A program made the translations under genes and the position numbers. From contig NZ_CP091913.1 of assembly GCF_022063185.1 (NCBI RefSeq), forward strand, positions 5,681,141 to 5,745,140: 64,000 nucleotides of DNA. The letters run 5' to 3'. Of this stretch, positions 17,796 through 26,325 are shown in pieces. The stretch is from Nostoc sp. UHCC 0870. Its GTDB lineage: Bacteria > Cyanobacteriota > Cyanobacteriia > Cyanobacteriales > Nostocaceae. The stretch's first letter is position 1, and each line of letters starts with the position of its first letter. Below the pieces are notes generated by a model that saw nothing but the letters and a program-made list of their open reading frames with translations, was not told where the DNA came from and searched no databases.

Positions 17796-18660
17796 GAGAT
17801 ATAGATGAATTTTGTAGATCAGCCTGAAAAAACGTGTGCAGTCAATGTCAACTAAGTTTTGTTGGTGTTCAGAGGGCTGTTTTCGGAAGAATTTTCACCA
17901 TATATAGTTTTGTATAAGAGAGATGTAATCTAAATTTTTACGTGAATACAAAAATTTATAACCCAAATTTTTACAACTTACAGCAGAAGAATTACATACC
18001 AGTAGCATCTCAATCCCTAACTAAAACTTAAAATTATTAGTTTTGAGATTCCATCGCAATCAAGTTATCAAAACAATAGGTTTTTGTCTGTGTTTATATT
18101 TTTGCTCGATATTGTTAATCTTTCTTAAACGCACATTGTAGTTTTATATTCACTAATTATGAGGGTATTTACTGTGTATTTATCAAATCTTTAAAATTGT
18201 CGGCAAATTTTTATTTAAATATTAAAAATTTATTTAGTTATACGTCTCTGTAGGCTTGCTATGGCGTTTATCAAAGAATTTGGTTTGAAAACAGGGGAAA
18301 CGGATATAAATTGTTTTGACAAAATATAACTTATATGGATATAGAAAAAGGGGAGTATTAGTAGGTTAATATCAATCTAATAGATGTATATGTAGAGAAT
18401 TTGATGGTAAATTGGTTTCTATAAGAATCAATAAAATGGAGTGAAGTAGTATTCTCAATCAAAAGAATTAGACAAAATTTAGAAATGAAGCTACCACCAA
18501 AAATCACAATTGCAGATCATTTTAACTAAATCTAGCCAGCAACAATTAAACCAGTTGAAGCCTTAGTAGCTTGGCATGGTCTACGTCAGCATTGTGGCAA
18601 GGTAAACTGTTGGAATTGACCAATAATAGTTAAGCTACGCAAAGTTAAAAACAGAGTCCT
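17796..18660. other. Long AT-rich intergenic stretch
   Basis: 865 bases between divergent genes without a credible gene. Promoters for the glycosyltransferase and glyS must lie here. Near the right end, 18536-18619 is an open 27-codon stretch (ending GLRQHCGKVNCWN) with coding-like composition but no start; it may be a gene remnant. Confidence 0.5.
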
Positions 18661-20832
18661 ATGTCGGCATTTTTATTAGAAGTTGGTACAGAAGAACTAC
18701 CTGCAAGCTTTCTGAGTGGTGCGATCGCACAATGGCGATCGCGTATTCCCCAAAGTTTAGCAGCCCATAGCCTCGCCTATGAATCTGTAGAAGTGTACGG
18801 TACTCCCCGGCGGTTGGCGGTACTGATTACTGGTTTACCATCTCAGCAACCAGACAGAGAAGAAGAAATCAAAGGGCCACCAGCCCAAGCAGCTTTTAAA
18901 GATGGTCAGCCTACCCAAGCTGCTCTAGGCTTCGCTAAAAAGCAAGGTGTAGCGATTGAAGCGTTAGAAGTGCGCCCCACCGAAAAAGGGGATTTTGTGT
19001 TTGTGCAGAAAAGCATCCCCGGCCGGCCTGTGGCGGACATATTGACGGAACTTGTCCCCCAGTGGATTTACACTTTGGAAGGTAAGCGGTTGATGCGCTG
19101 GGGGGATGGGGATGTGAGGTTTTCCCGTCCCATTCGTTGGTTAGTGAGTTTGTTAGATGAGTCGGTGTTGCCCATTGCATTAGAGAATGGTGCAATTAAG
19201 ATTCAGAGCGATCGCATCTCTCACGGTCATCGCGTTTTACATTCCGAAACTGTCACCATTCACAACGCTAGCGATTACGTTAAAACCCTGCGCTATGCTT
19301 ACGTAATTGTAGACCCCCACGAACGTACAGCCTTAATTCAAGAACAAGTACAGGCGGCGGTTGAGAAACTCAACGGTAGTACAGAAATGTACCCCGATTT
19401 GTTAGCGGAAGTTACTAACCTTGTAGAGTGGCCTTCCCCAGTGGTGGGTAAATTTGAAACTGAATTTTTAGCCTTACCCACGGAAGTAATTACTACTGTG
19501 ATGGTAAGTCACCAGCGTTATTTCCCGGTGTTTAAGGCTGGGAGTGCAACTACACTGCAATCATATTTTGTCACCGTTGGCAATGGCGACCCCAACAAAG
19601 CAGAGATTATCGCCGTGGGGAATGAAAGGGTAATCAGAGCCAGGTTAGCAGATGGGCAGTTTTTCTACAAATCTGACTTATCTAAGGCGTTGGAGAATTA
19701 CTTACCCCAACTAGAAACTGTCACCTTCCAAGAAGATTTGGGTTCTTTGCGTGCCAAGGTAGATCGAATAGTTAAGATTGCGGGACGAATTAGCAGTCAA
19801 CTGCAATTAACTACAAGTGCTTCTCAACAGACCGAAAGAGCAGCATTATTATGTAAAGCCGACCTTGTAACCCAAATGGTCTATGAATTCCCAGAGTTAC
19901 AGGGGATTATGGGTCAAAAATATGCGATCGCTAGCGGGGAATCAACGGAAGTCGCGACGGCAATTTTTGAGCATTATTTACCACGAGGTGCTGATGACAT
20001 CCTTCCCCAAACCTTAACAGGTCAAGTTGTCGGTTTGGCAGATAGACTCGATACCTTAGTCAGTATCTTGGAATTGGGAATGATGGGGTTGGCAGCCAAA
20101 CCCACTGGTTCATCTGATCCGTTCGCCTTGCGACGTGCAGCTAACGCTGTTATTAACATCACATGGGCAGCTAATTTGCCAATAAACCTGAAAAATTTAT
20201 TGGATCAAATCTCAAAAGACTTTGCGGAAAAACATTACATCAGCCAAGACCAAGCAGAGATTAACGCAGTTTTTAGAGATGACTTTTTCTTACAACGGAT
20301 TCGTACCTTGTTGCAAGAGGAAAAACAAATTGATTACGACTTGGTAAACGCTGTTTTAGGCGAAAATGACCCAGAATATACAGAAAGGGCCTTAGAGGAT
20401 TTATTAGATGTACGCGATCGCGCTTTATATCTGCAACAAATCCGCCGCGACGGGACACTAGATAAAATCTACGAAACCGTGAACCGTTCTACACGGCTAG
20501 CTGCTCAAGGTGATTTGGATACCAAACAGCTAGACCCCACAAGTGTAGTCAGTCCCGAACTGTTCCAAAAGTCTTCCGAATCAGCCTTTTATGAAGCCTT
20601 AGTCAAACTAGTACCGCAAACCCAAGCCGCACAACAATCACGCAACTATCAACTGTTAGTAGCAGGACTGGAAAATATCGCGCCAACGGTGGGTAATTTC
20701 TTTGATGGGGCGGATAGTGTTTTAGTGATTGATCCTGACCCAGAAATTAAGCGGAATCGGTTAAATTTGCTAGGATTATTGCGAAATCATGCCCGTGTTT
20801 TAGCTGACTTTGGGGCAATTGTAAAAAATTAG
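18661..20832 (+). CDS. glyS: Glycyl-tRNA synthetase beta subunit
   Basis: This 723-residue subunit partners with GlyQ in the alpha2beta2 bacterial enzyme that charges tRNA-Gly. It starts MSAFLLEVGTEELPASFL, the family signature, and carries the KGPP motif, RFSRPIRWLVSLLD, VMVSHQRYFPVF, the HD-like central region and the C-terminal anticodon-binding domain (about 600-715). Length is normal. glyQ is not in the window, as is common in cyanobacteria. The stop codon TAG overlaps the first unit of a long octamer array. Confidence 0.97.
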   Translation: MSAFLLEVGTEELPASFLSGAIAQWRSRIPQSLAAHSLAYESVEVYGTPRRLAVLITGLPSQQPDREEEIKGPPAQAAFKDGQPTQAALGFAKKQGVAIEALEVRPTEKGDFVFVQKSIPGRPVADILTELVPQWIYTLEGKRLMRWGDGDVRFSRPIRWLVSLLDESVLPIALENGAIKIQSDRISHGHRVLHSETVTIHNASDYVKTLRYAYVIVDPHERTALIQEQVQAAVEKLNGSTEMYPDLLAEVTNLVEWPSPVVGKFETEFLALPTEVITTVMVSHQRYFPVFKAGSATTLQSYFVTVGNGDPNKAEIIAVGNERVIRARLADGQFFYKSDLSKALENYLPQLETVTFQEDLGSLRAKVDRIVKIAGRISSQLQLTTSASQQTERAALLCKADLVTQMVYEFPELQGIMGQKYAIASGESTEVATAIFEHYLPRGADDILPQTLTGQVVGLADRLDTLVSILELGMMGLAAKPTGSSDPFALRRAANAVINITWAANLPINLKNLLDQISKDFAEKHYISQDQAEINAVFRDDFFLQRIRTLLQEEKQIDYDLVNAVLGENDPEYTERALEDLLDVRDRALYLQQIRRDGTLDKIYETVNRSTRLAAQGDLDTKQLDPTSVVSPELFQKSSESAFYEALVKLVPQTQAAQQSRNYQLLVAGLENIAPTVGNFFDGADSVLVIDPDPEIKRNRLNLLGLLRNHARVLADFGAIVKN

Positions 20833-21063
20833 GGTGTAAGGGTGTAAGGGTGTAAGGGTGTAAGGGTGTAAGGGTGTAAGGGTGTAAGGGTGTAAGGGTG
20901 TAAGGGTGTAAGGGTGTAAGGGTGTAAGGGTGTAAGGGTGTAAGGGTGTAAGGGTGTAAGGGTGTAAGGGTGTAAGGGTGTAAGGGTGTAAGGGTGTAAG
21001 GGTGTAAGGGTGTAAGGGTGTAAGGGTGTAAGGGTGTAAGGGTGTGAGGGTGTAAGGGTGTAA
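20831..21063. repeat. Octamer tandem array, about 29 copies of agggtgta
   Basis: A nearly perfect run of the 8-bp unit starts inside the glyS stop codon and ends at 21063. One unit near 21043 has a tgagg variant, and the last is degenerate. Open frames through it on the minus strand (Thr-Leu-Pro-His-Tyr repeats) are artefacts of the period. Confidence 0.97.
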
Positions 21064-21289
21064 AGGTAGATGAAATTATCATAATTTGGTGAATTTCGCA
21101 GTCCTCACTGATAACTCGATGAAAAACCTGCCCTTAAACTTACCCCCACACCCCTATACCCCTATACCCCTATACCCCCACACCCCTAAATTTGAAAAAT
21201 CTGTAGCGTAAAGCAACAAAACATGGTGTAATTTTTGCCAATTAGCGGTAACATAATGAGTGCTTAACCAGGGAACTCTGCCACAGTCT
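21064..21289. other. Spacer with C-rich array before murD
   Basis: A second, C-rich run of acccct(at/ac) units lies at about 21141-21187. No gene is seen. The murD promoter probably lies between 21190 and 21280. Confidence 0.55.
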
Positions 21290-22666
21290 ATGTCCAACGC
21301 CCATATCATTGGATTCGGAAAATCCGGTATTGCTGCGGCGAGATTGTTGAAACGGGAAGGTTGGGAGGTGATGCTTAGTGACCGTAACACCTCCGAAATC
21401 CTTCTCAAACAACAACAAGCACTTGCCGAGGAACAAATCACCGTTAAATTGGGGCATTCACTAGAATTAGATGGTGCTGATTTACCCGATTTAATTGTTG
21501 TTAGTCCCGGTGTGCCTTGGGACATACCAGCGTTAGTAAAAGCGCGAGAATTGGGCATAGAAACAATTGGCGAAATGGAATTAGCTTGGCGAAATTTGCG
21601 ATCGCTCCCTTGGGTCGGAATCACCGGCACTAACGGCAAAACCACCACCACCGCCTTAATCGCTGCAATTTTTCAAACTGCTGGATTTGATGCCCCAGCT
21701 TGTGGTAATATTGGCTATGCTGCCTGTGAAGTAGCTTTAGCTGAAAAAGCACCAGACTGGGTAATCGGAGAAATGAGCAGCTATCAGATAGAATCTTCTG
21801 TGTCTTTAGCTCCTCAGATTAGCATCTGGACGACTTTTACCCCAGATCACCTAGCTCGTCATCAAACTATAGAAAATTACTACAACATCAAAGCCAAGCT
21901 GTTACGTCAGTCTCAATTGCAAGTATTCAACGGCGATGATGCTTATCTGCAAAAAGTGGGCGTAACTGACTGGCCGGATGCCTACTGGACAAGTGTTAAA
22001 GGTAAAGACTTTCTGATTGGGGAAAAAGGCTTTTACATTGAAGATGGTTGGGTTGTAGAGCAGTTACAAGCCGATTCTACGCCCCAAAGAATCATTGAAG
22101 CCTCAGCCTTGCGGATGGTGGGAGCGCATAACCAGCAAAATTTACTCATGTCCGTAGCCGCAGCACGATTGGCGGGGATTGCACCAGAGGCGATAGATAA
22201 AGCAGTGCGAGACTTCCCCGGAGTTCCCCACCGTTTAGAGCATATCTGCACTTGGGAAGGCATTGATTTTATTAACGACAGCAAAGCCACTAACTACGAT
22301 GCGGCGGAAGTCGGACTAGCATCTGTGAGTAGTCCAGTGGTGTTAATTGCTGGTGGTGAAGCTAAACCAGGGGATGATACTGGCTGGTTAGCAAGTATTC
22401 AAACTAAAGCGGCGGCTGTCTTGCTAATAGGTGCAGCTGCAACAGCATTTGCCCAACGTCTGCAAGAATTAGGTTATAGCAATTATGAAATTGTGGAAAC
22501 AATGGAGAATGCAGTGCCTAGAGGTGCAGAGTTAGCCAAACAACATCAAGCATCTGTAGTATTACTATCTCCAGCTTGTGCTAGCTTCGACCAATACCCT
22601 AATTTTGAAGTACGGGGCGATCGCTTTCGGCAGTTGTGTTTAGAATTCGTCAAAGAGGGAGTATAA
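21290..22666 (+). CDS. murD: UDP-N-acetylmuramoylalanine-D-glutamate ligase
   Basis: MurD adds D-glutamate to UDP-MurNAc-L-Ala in the cytoplasm, a step of peptidoglycan synthesis. The N-terminal Rossmann part has HIIGFGKSGIAAARLL; the ATP-binding loop VGITGTNGKTTTTALIA is at about 106-122; then come the metal/substrate motifs GEMSSYQIE and FTPDHLARHQTIENYY, HRLEHICTWEGIDFINDSKATN, and the closing ACASFDQYPNFEVRGDRF. A GTG at 21260 would add 10 residues, but ATG at 21290 gives the usual MSNAHIIGFGKSG start and 458 residues. Confidence 0.96.
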   Translation: MSNAHIIGFGKSGIAAARLLKREGWEVMLSDRNTSEILLKQQQALAEEQITVKLGHSLELDGADLPDLIVVSPGVPWDIPALVKARELGIETIGEMELAWRNLRSLPWVGITGTNGKTTTTALIAAIFQTAGFDAPACGNIGYAACEVALAEKAPDWVIGEMSSYQIESSVSLAPQISIWTTFTPDHLARHQTIENYYNIKAKLLRQSQLQVFNGDDAYLQKVGVTDWPDAYWTSVKGKDFLIGEKGFYIEDGWVVEQLQADSTPQRIIEASALRMVGAHNQQNLLMSVAAARLAGIAPEAIDKAVRDFPGVPHRLEHICTWEGIDFINDSKATNYDAAEVGLASVSSPVVLIAGGEAKPGDDTGWLASIQTKAAAVLLIGAAATAFAQRLQELGYSNYEIVETMENAVPRGAELAKQHQASVVLLSPACASFDQYPNFEVRGDRFRQLCLEFVKEGV

Positions 22667-22697
22667 GGTGCAAATCAAAGAAAAACTTCCCTCCTCT

Positions 22698-22775
22698 CTG
22701 TCACCTGTCCCCTGTCACCTGTCCCCTGTCACCTGTCACCTGTCCCCTGTCCCCTGTCACCTGTCCCCTGTCACC
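22698..22775. repeat. STRR array of ctgtcac/ctgtccc heptamers
   Basis: About eleven units of cctgtca and cctgtcc alternate between two convergent genes and end directly at the stop codon of the DUF3611 gene. Confidence 0.93.
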
Positions 22776-23348
22776 TTAATGTTGATGCAATTTTTCTAAT
22801 AACCACATCGAAGCTACAGTTCCGATAAAGTGAGCAGCAATACCATTAATATTTGCTACCATCACAAACACATCCAAGGCGCGGATAATTTTATTAGGAT
22901 CAGTGATAGCCACTCCTGGGGGTTGGGAAATAGATTTTGCGATCAACACTCCCAAGGTTGCACCCGCACCTAAAAGACTTAATAGAATCCCTACTAAACC
23001 TACAATTATCCCTACTTGAATAATTCTAGTTGTCTCTGCTTTACTAGGATGTAGAGTTGGGTTAGGGTTATCCAACCGCTTACCGATGCGAGTGTAACGA
23101 AAATTCCAATACACGCTAAACAATAACGCCACAACTCCGCATATAGCCCAGAATATACCGATACCGAGTCCAGCATTTGGTTGAGCAGCAAAGTCACGAC
23201 CAGTGGAAGCAAATAGCAGCACTAATCCAGAAACTACAACTAGTGTCAGTTGCACCCAAAAAGTAACCCAGCCTGTGAAATTAATAGTCTTGGCAATTCC
23301 ATGCAGCGAACTATGTGCTGGCGATCGCGTTTCTGTTTCAGCTTGCAT
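22776..23348 (-). CDS. DUF3611 family membrane protein
   Basis: This 190-residue protein has four hydrophobic segments (about 26-46, 60-83, 108-135 and 158-180). Sequence pattern SSLHGIAKTINFTGWVTFWVQLTLVVVSGLVLLFA and the central RYTRIGKRL...P followed by VGIIVGLVGILLSLLGAGATLGVL matches DUF3611, a family conserved in cyanobacteria and plastids. Its function is unknown. The start ATG is followed by a polar 18-residue head. Convergent with murD across a repeat array. Confidence 0.8.
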   Translation of the reverse strand: MQAETETRSPAHSSLHGIAKTINFTGWVTFWVQLTLVVVSGLVLLFASTGRDFAAQPNAGLGIGIFWAICGVVALLFSVYWNFRYTRIGKRLDNPNPTLHPSKAETTRIIQVGIIVGLVGILLSLLGAGATLGVLIAKSISQPPGVAITDPNKIIRALDVFVMVANINGIAAHFIGTVASMWLLEKLHQH

Positions 23349-23560
23349 ATATCTGATTACCTAATTTCCCCATCACCAGCATATTTTTACCCCTGAGCCT
23401 TTACCCCCACCTACAGACATAACCACTGCCACATCTTCAGGCATAAAATTAGACAAACTCAACATTTCTCACTTAGGATTGATGAGCAATTTGGCATTAA
23501 TCTGACAAAATTAAAGCTATAGCCAGCGATGATGCTCCGCGATCGCAAGGAATAGAAGAC

Positions 23561-24034
23561 ATGATTAAATCTTGGATGGTGATTGGAGGTGTCGCTTTTG
23601 TAGTGGCCTTAGCAGCAAATTGGATTACACCAAGCGATCGTCAGTGGTTTAACCGCTTACAAAGACCTAAATGGCTCACCTTTGAAGCCGCAATTCCTAT
23701 TATTTGGACTGTCATCTTTATCTGCGGTGCATGGTCAGCTTATATTGTTTGGGAACGCCAACCAGATACAAACCCAACTTGGTTACTCATGGGTTTATAC
23801 CTACTATTAGAAATAGTCACAATCGCCTATACACCAGTTATGTTCAGGCTTCGCAGTCTTCATGTGGGTACACTTCTCGGTGGCACAGGTTTTACTATCT
23901 GTATTATTTTAGCCATTACAGTCTTAACTGTTTCTGGTTGGGCAGCATTATTATTAGTTCCCTATTTACTTTGGAGTCCCATTGGTACATATACCACTTG
24001 GCAAATGATTCAGATTAACCCTCAAGATGCTTAG
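23561..24034 (+). CDS. TspO/MBR family protein
   Basis: This 157-residue protein has five hydrophobic segments. RPKWLTFEAAIPIIWTVIF (about 26-44) matches the TspO P-x-W...P-x-x-W motif, and the later WSPIGTYTTWQM matches the family end. TspO proteins bind tetrapyrroles and cholesterol-like ligands and act in stress-related tetrapyrrole handling. This member is divergent (few conserved Trp residues in helix 5), so ligand preference cannot be stated. Divergent from the DUF3611 gene; the stop is 14 bp from the stop of the VanX-like gene. Confidence 0.72.
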   Translation: MIKSWMVIGGVAFVVALAANWITPSDRQWFNRLQRPKWLTFEAAIPIIWTVIFICGAWSAYIVWERQPDTNPTWLLMGLYLLLEIVTIAYTPVMFRLRSLHVGTLLGGTGFTICIILAITVLTVSGWAALLLVPYLLWSPIGTYTTWQMIQINPQDA

Positions 24035-24048
24035 TAGGTGTTCCCTGT

Positions 24049-24753
24049 TCAGTACAAACGCCCATAACTGGCTGTGGCTTGATTATTTAGCCAAGCCCAC
24101 ATTTGATCACCGTAACAAAAATGCCACCATTCTTTGGGGTTGCGTTGAAAACCAGCTTTTAACATGACATCGTACAATAACTGACGATGGGTGTGATAGT
24201 AGTGTGCATTTGGATGATCCCTATGAGCATAGTAATCGGGATGCGATCGCTCTGACATTTCATCTATCGGCGAACCCATATCGATAATCTGTCCAGCTTC
24301 ATCTACCAGGGTAATGTCTACGGCTGCACCTGTACTATGAGGAGGAGGGGTTTTTTCATCCATACTGGGTACAGCCCAAATTTCATACACTGCTTCCCAA
24401 ATCTCTTGGCTTTGCTGGGGTGTTAACTCAGCTTCAGTTAGCCCCCGTTCCTGTAATGCTGTAGCAAAGCTGTAATCTACCATAAACTGCTGCACAGCCA
24501 CCGGGCGATAAGCATCAAATATCTGAATGCGCCAATTAGGACGCAGCAATTGCAGATAATTCTGAGCTTGAATTAAATTCTCAACTACACTCTGGCGGAG
24601 ATAATAAGGAGAATAATTCCCGTAACTAGCACCTAGCTTTTGATAAGGATGAGGAGATTCCACGGCAAACATTTCTAACGGAATCTCTACCAACCGTTCA
24701 CCACACTCCAGAATTGGGATCTGATGATACGGCCTCACTTGATAAGTTTGCAT
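24049..24753 (-). CDS. D-Ala-D-Ala dipeptidase, VanX/DdpX-like (M15)
   Basis: This zinc metallopeptidase has the M15D motifs FDAYRPVAVQQFMVDYS (about 80-96), PPPHSTGAAVDITLVDE (His and Asp metal ligands, about 145-161) and KEWWHFCYGDQ (Glu base and third His). Such enzymes cleave D-Ala-D-Ala for cell-wall recycling. The frame extends to 24846, but those 31 residues are translation of a dispersed repeat (NHRGTETQR); ATG at 24753-24751 (MQTYQVRPYHQIPI) gives 234 residues and is chosen. Confidence 0.9.
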   Translation of the reverse strand: MQTYQVRPYHQIPILECGERLVEIPLEMFAVESPHPYQKLGASYGNYSPYYLRQSVVENLIQAQNYLQLLRPNWRIQIFDAYRPVAVQQFMVDYSFATALQERGLTEAELTPQQSQEIWEAVYEIWAVPSMDEKTPPPHSTGAAVDITLVDEAGQIIDMGSPIDEMSERSHPDYYAHRDHPNAHYYHTHRQLLYDVMLKAGFQRNPKEWWHFCYGDQMWAWLNNQATASYGRLY

Positions 24754-24798
24754 TAAATTTAGATAAATACTCAAACTAGGGAAAAATTTTTGCTTTAT

Positions 24799-24872
24799 TC
24801 TCTGTGTCTCCGTGCCTCTGTGGTTCATTAAATTATTTTTTACCACAGAGGCACAGAGAACACAGAGTTAAG
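24799..24872. repeat. Dispersed repeat pair (cctctgtggt / accacagagg)
   Basis: ctctgtgtctccgtgcctct at about 24799-24818, with the following gtggttcat, is mirrored by taccacagaggcacagagaa at 24840-24859. The two halves form a broad inverted repeat. Read through, it creates a false N-terminal extension of the dipeptidase. Confidence 0.8.
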
Positions 24873-24873
24873 A

Positions 24874-26100
24874 TTATTTCCGTTGGGGTTGGCTAATATA
24901 TGGATTGTATGGAACATTAGGTTGGGGAAGTTGATTGGGTTGCTGCCAGATGGAATTACCATAACTATTTGGTACTAATGGCGTTGTGTTTGTCATAACA
25001 CCTGGGCTGGGATTGCGGATAGTGTAGGGGCCAATAATTGGTGATGTCCGCGTGATGACTGGTGTTGTTACTTGTACTTGGTTAGGCGAAACCTGACTGT
25101 TATTCAAGTTATTATTAGAATCCGGTTGGATGTAGCCAGGTCTAGCATTTAACCCTGTGCTAGATGAAAGAGGCTGAACGTTGAGGTTATTGTTAATACC
25201 CGGCTGGAGATTGGGCGTATTTGGTTGAATATAATTTGTGGAAGGATTTAGTCCCGTATTAGGTGAAAAACTTTGACTGTTATTGAAGTTATTGTATCCA
25301 GTTGGCTGAATTGAATTTGTAGGTGAATTTAATCCTGTACTAGGTGAAAAACTTTGGTTTGGTGAGATGCTAGTAGGTGCAGTCTGTATTAATCCTCCAT
25401 AAGAAGAATTGCTTAGAGGGTTAATCGGTGATGAAGTTGCACTATTAATAGTCGATAGATTTTGATTATTTGGTGGGTTAACAACGGTTGTTAAAGAAGT
25501 AGTAGAATTATTATTTTGATTCTGATTAGTTTGATTAACTAGTCCTGTTCCCACACCCGGAGAATTGGCATTGGCTGCTGTTGATTCAGCCGATGAATCC
25601 AAAGATTTAAAACCTAATAAATGATTATTATCAGTTGCTCCAAACCTTAATAAATTTTGGGTTTGTGAGACAAACAGGTTTTGATTTTGAGAGGTAGCTA
25701 GGGTATTAAGACTATTAGTAATAGGTTTTGATTTCTGCTCGGTAGATTGTTTTTTACTAGCGGCATCCAGTAATGGGTTTTTGCTGTTATCGTCTGGCGG
25801 ATTATTTGTAGGTGTTGGCAAACTCAATTGTTCATTTGTGCCAAACAATAATGGTAAATTATCAATATCAGCTGCGATCGCTCTATCTTCAGCCGAAAGT
25901 GAAGCACTCAGAGGATCTGAAGCACTCACCGCGTTATCTGGCCTTTCACCAAATAGATCCGGGTTTGCCCAATATTCTTGAATCACCAGACCAACTACAG
26001 ATAGAAAAATGGCTGTTCCCCAAAAACTAGGTCGCCCCAAATTCATTAATCTGGCTTTGAGATAGCGTAAGTAAGCAGGGGGATAACGACGATTTTTCAT
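24874..26100 (-). CDS. Unknown low-complexity membrane-anchored protein
   Basis: I do not recognise this 408-residue protein. It has a basic head (residues 1-24), one membrane segment (about 27-44) and a long Asn/Ser/Pro/Gln-rich tail likely to be disordered and outside the cytoplasm. Residues about 235-340 hold three imperfect repeats with the core S[FP]SPxTGLN...xIQP, spaced 27 and 33 residues apart. Composition is unlike its neighbours. Upstream is lptF; downstream, 121 bp away, the dipeptidase gene, so it may relate to the envelope, but no function can be given. Confidence 0.6.
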   Translation of the reverse strand: MKNRRYPPAYLRYLKARLMNLGRPSFWGTAIFLSVVGLVIQEYWANPDLFGERPDNAVSASDPLSASLSAEDRAIAADIDNLPLLFGTNEQLSLPTPTNNPPDDNSKNPLLDAASKKQSTEQKSKPITNSLNTLATSQNQNLFVSQTQNLLRFGATDNNHLLGFKSLDSSAESTAANANSPGVGTGLVNQTNQNQNNNSTTSLTTVVNPPNNQNLSTINSATSSPINPLSNSSYGGLIQTAPTSISPNQSFSPSTGLNSPTNSIQPTGYNNFNNSQSFSPNTGLNPSTNYIQPNTPNLQPGINNNLNVQPLSSSTGLNARPGYIQPDSNNNLNNSQVSPNQVQVTTPVITRTSPIIGPYTIRNPSPGVMTNTTPLVPNSYGNSIWQQPNQLPQPNVPYNPYISQPQRK

Positions 26101-26159
26101 AATGAAATATAAGTAAATTTAATGTGTATTTAATGGGAATGGGCATTACTAAATTTTTC

Positions 26160-26311
26160 CCTGTCACCTGTCACCTGTCACCTGTCACCTGTCACCTGTC
26201 ACCTGTCACCTGTCACCTGTCACCTGTCACCTGTCACCTGTCACCTGTCACCTGTCACCTATTCCCTATCACCTGTCACCTGTCACCTGTCACCTATTCC
26301 CTATCACCTAT
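26160..26311. repeat. STRR heptamer array (cctgtca)
   Basis: About twenty units of the 7-bp word, broken twice by cctattccctatca. It fills the gap between lptF and the low-complexity protein gene, which are in the same orientation. A forward open frame through it (Cys-His-Leu-Ser-Pro-Val-Thr repeats) is an artefact. Confidence 0.96.
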
Positions 26312-26325
26312 TCTCACGCTAAAAT

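Noticed and set aside
20831..21063. Possible telomere or CRISPR array
   Set aside because: Units are contiguous with no spacers, so not CRISPR. The G-rich unit resembles telomere repeats but lies inside a chromosome between two genes.
20747..21082. Minus-strand frame with Thr-Leu-Pro-His-Tyr repeats
   Set aside because: It is only the translation of the octamer array (8 bp times 3 gives an 8-residue period) and overlaps glyS in antisense.
21154..21651. 165-codon minus-strand frame
   Set aside because: It overlaps the start of murD in antisense and has no family features.
24754..24846. N-terminal extension of the VanX-like dipeptidase
   Set aside because: The NHRGTETQR stretch is a known type of false translation of an intergenic repeat; the real start is ATG at 24753.
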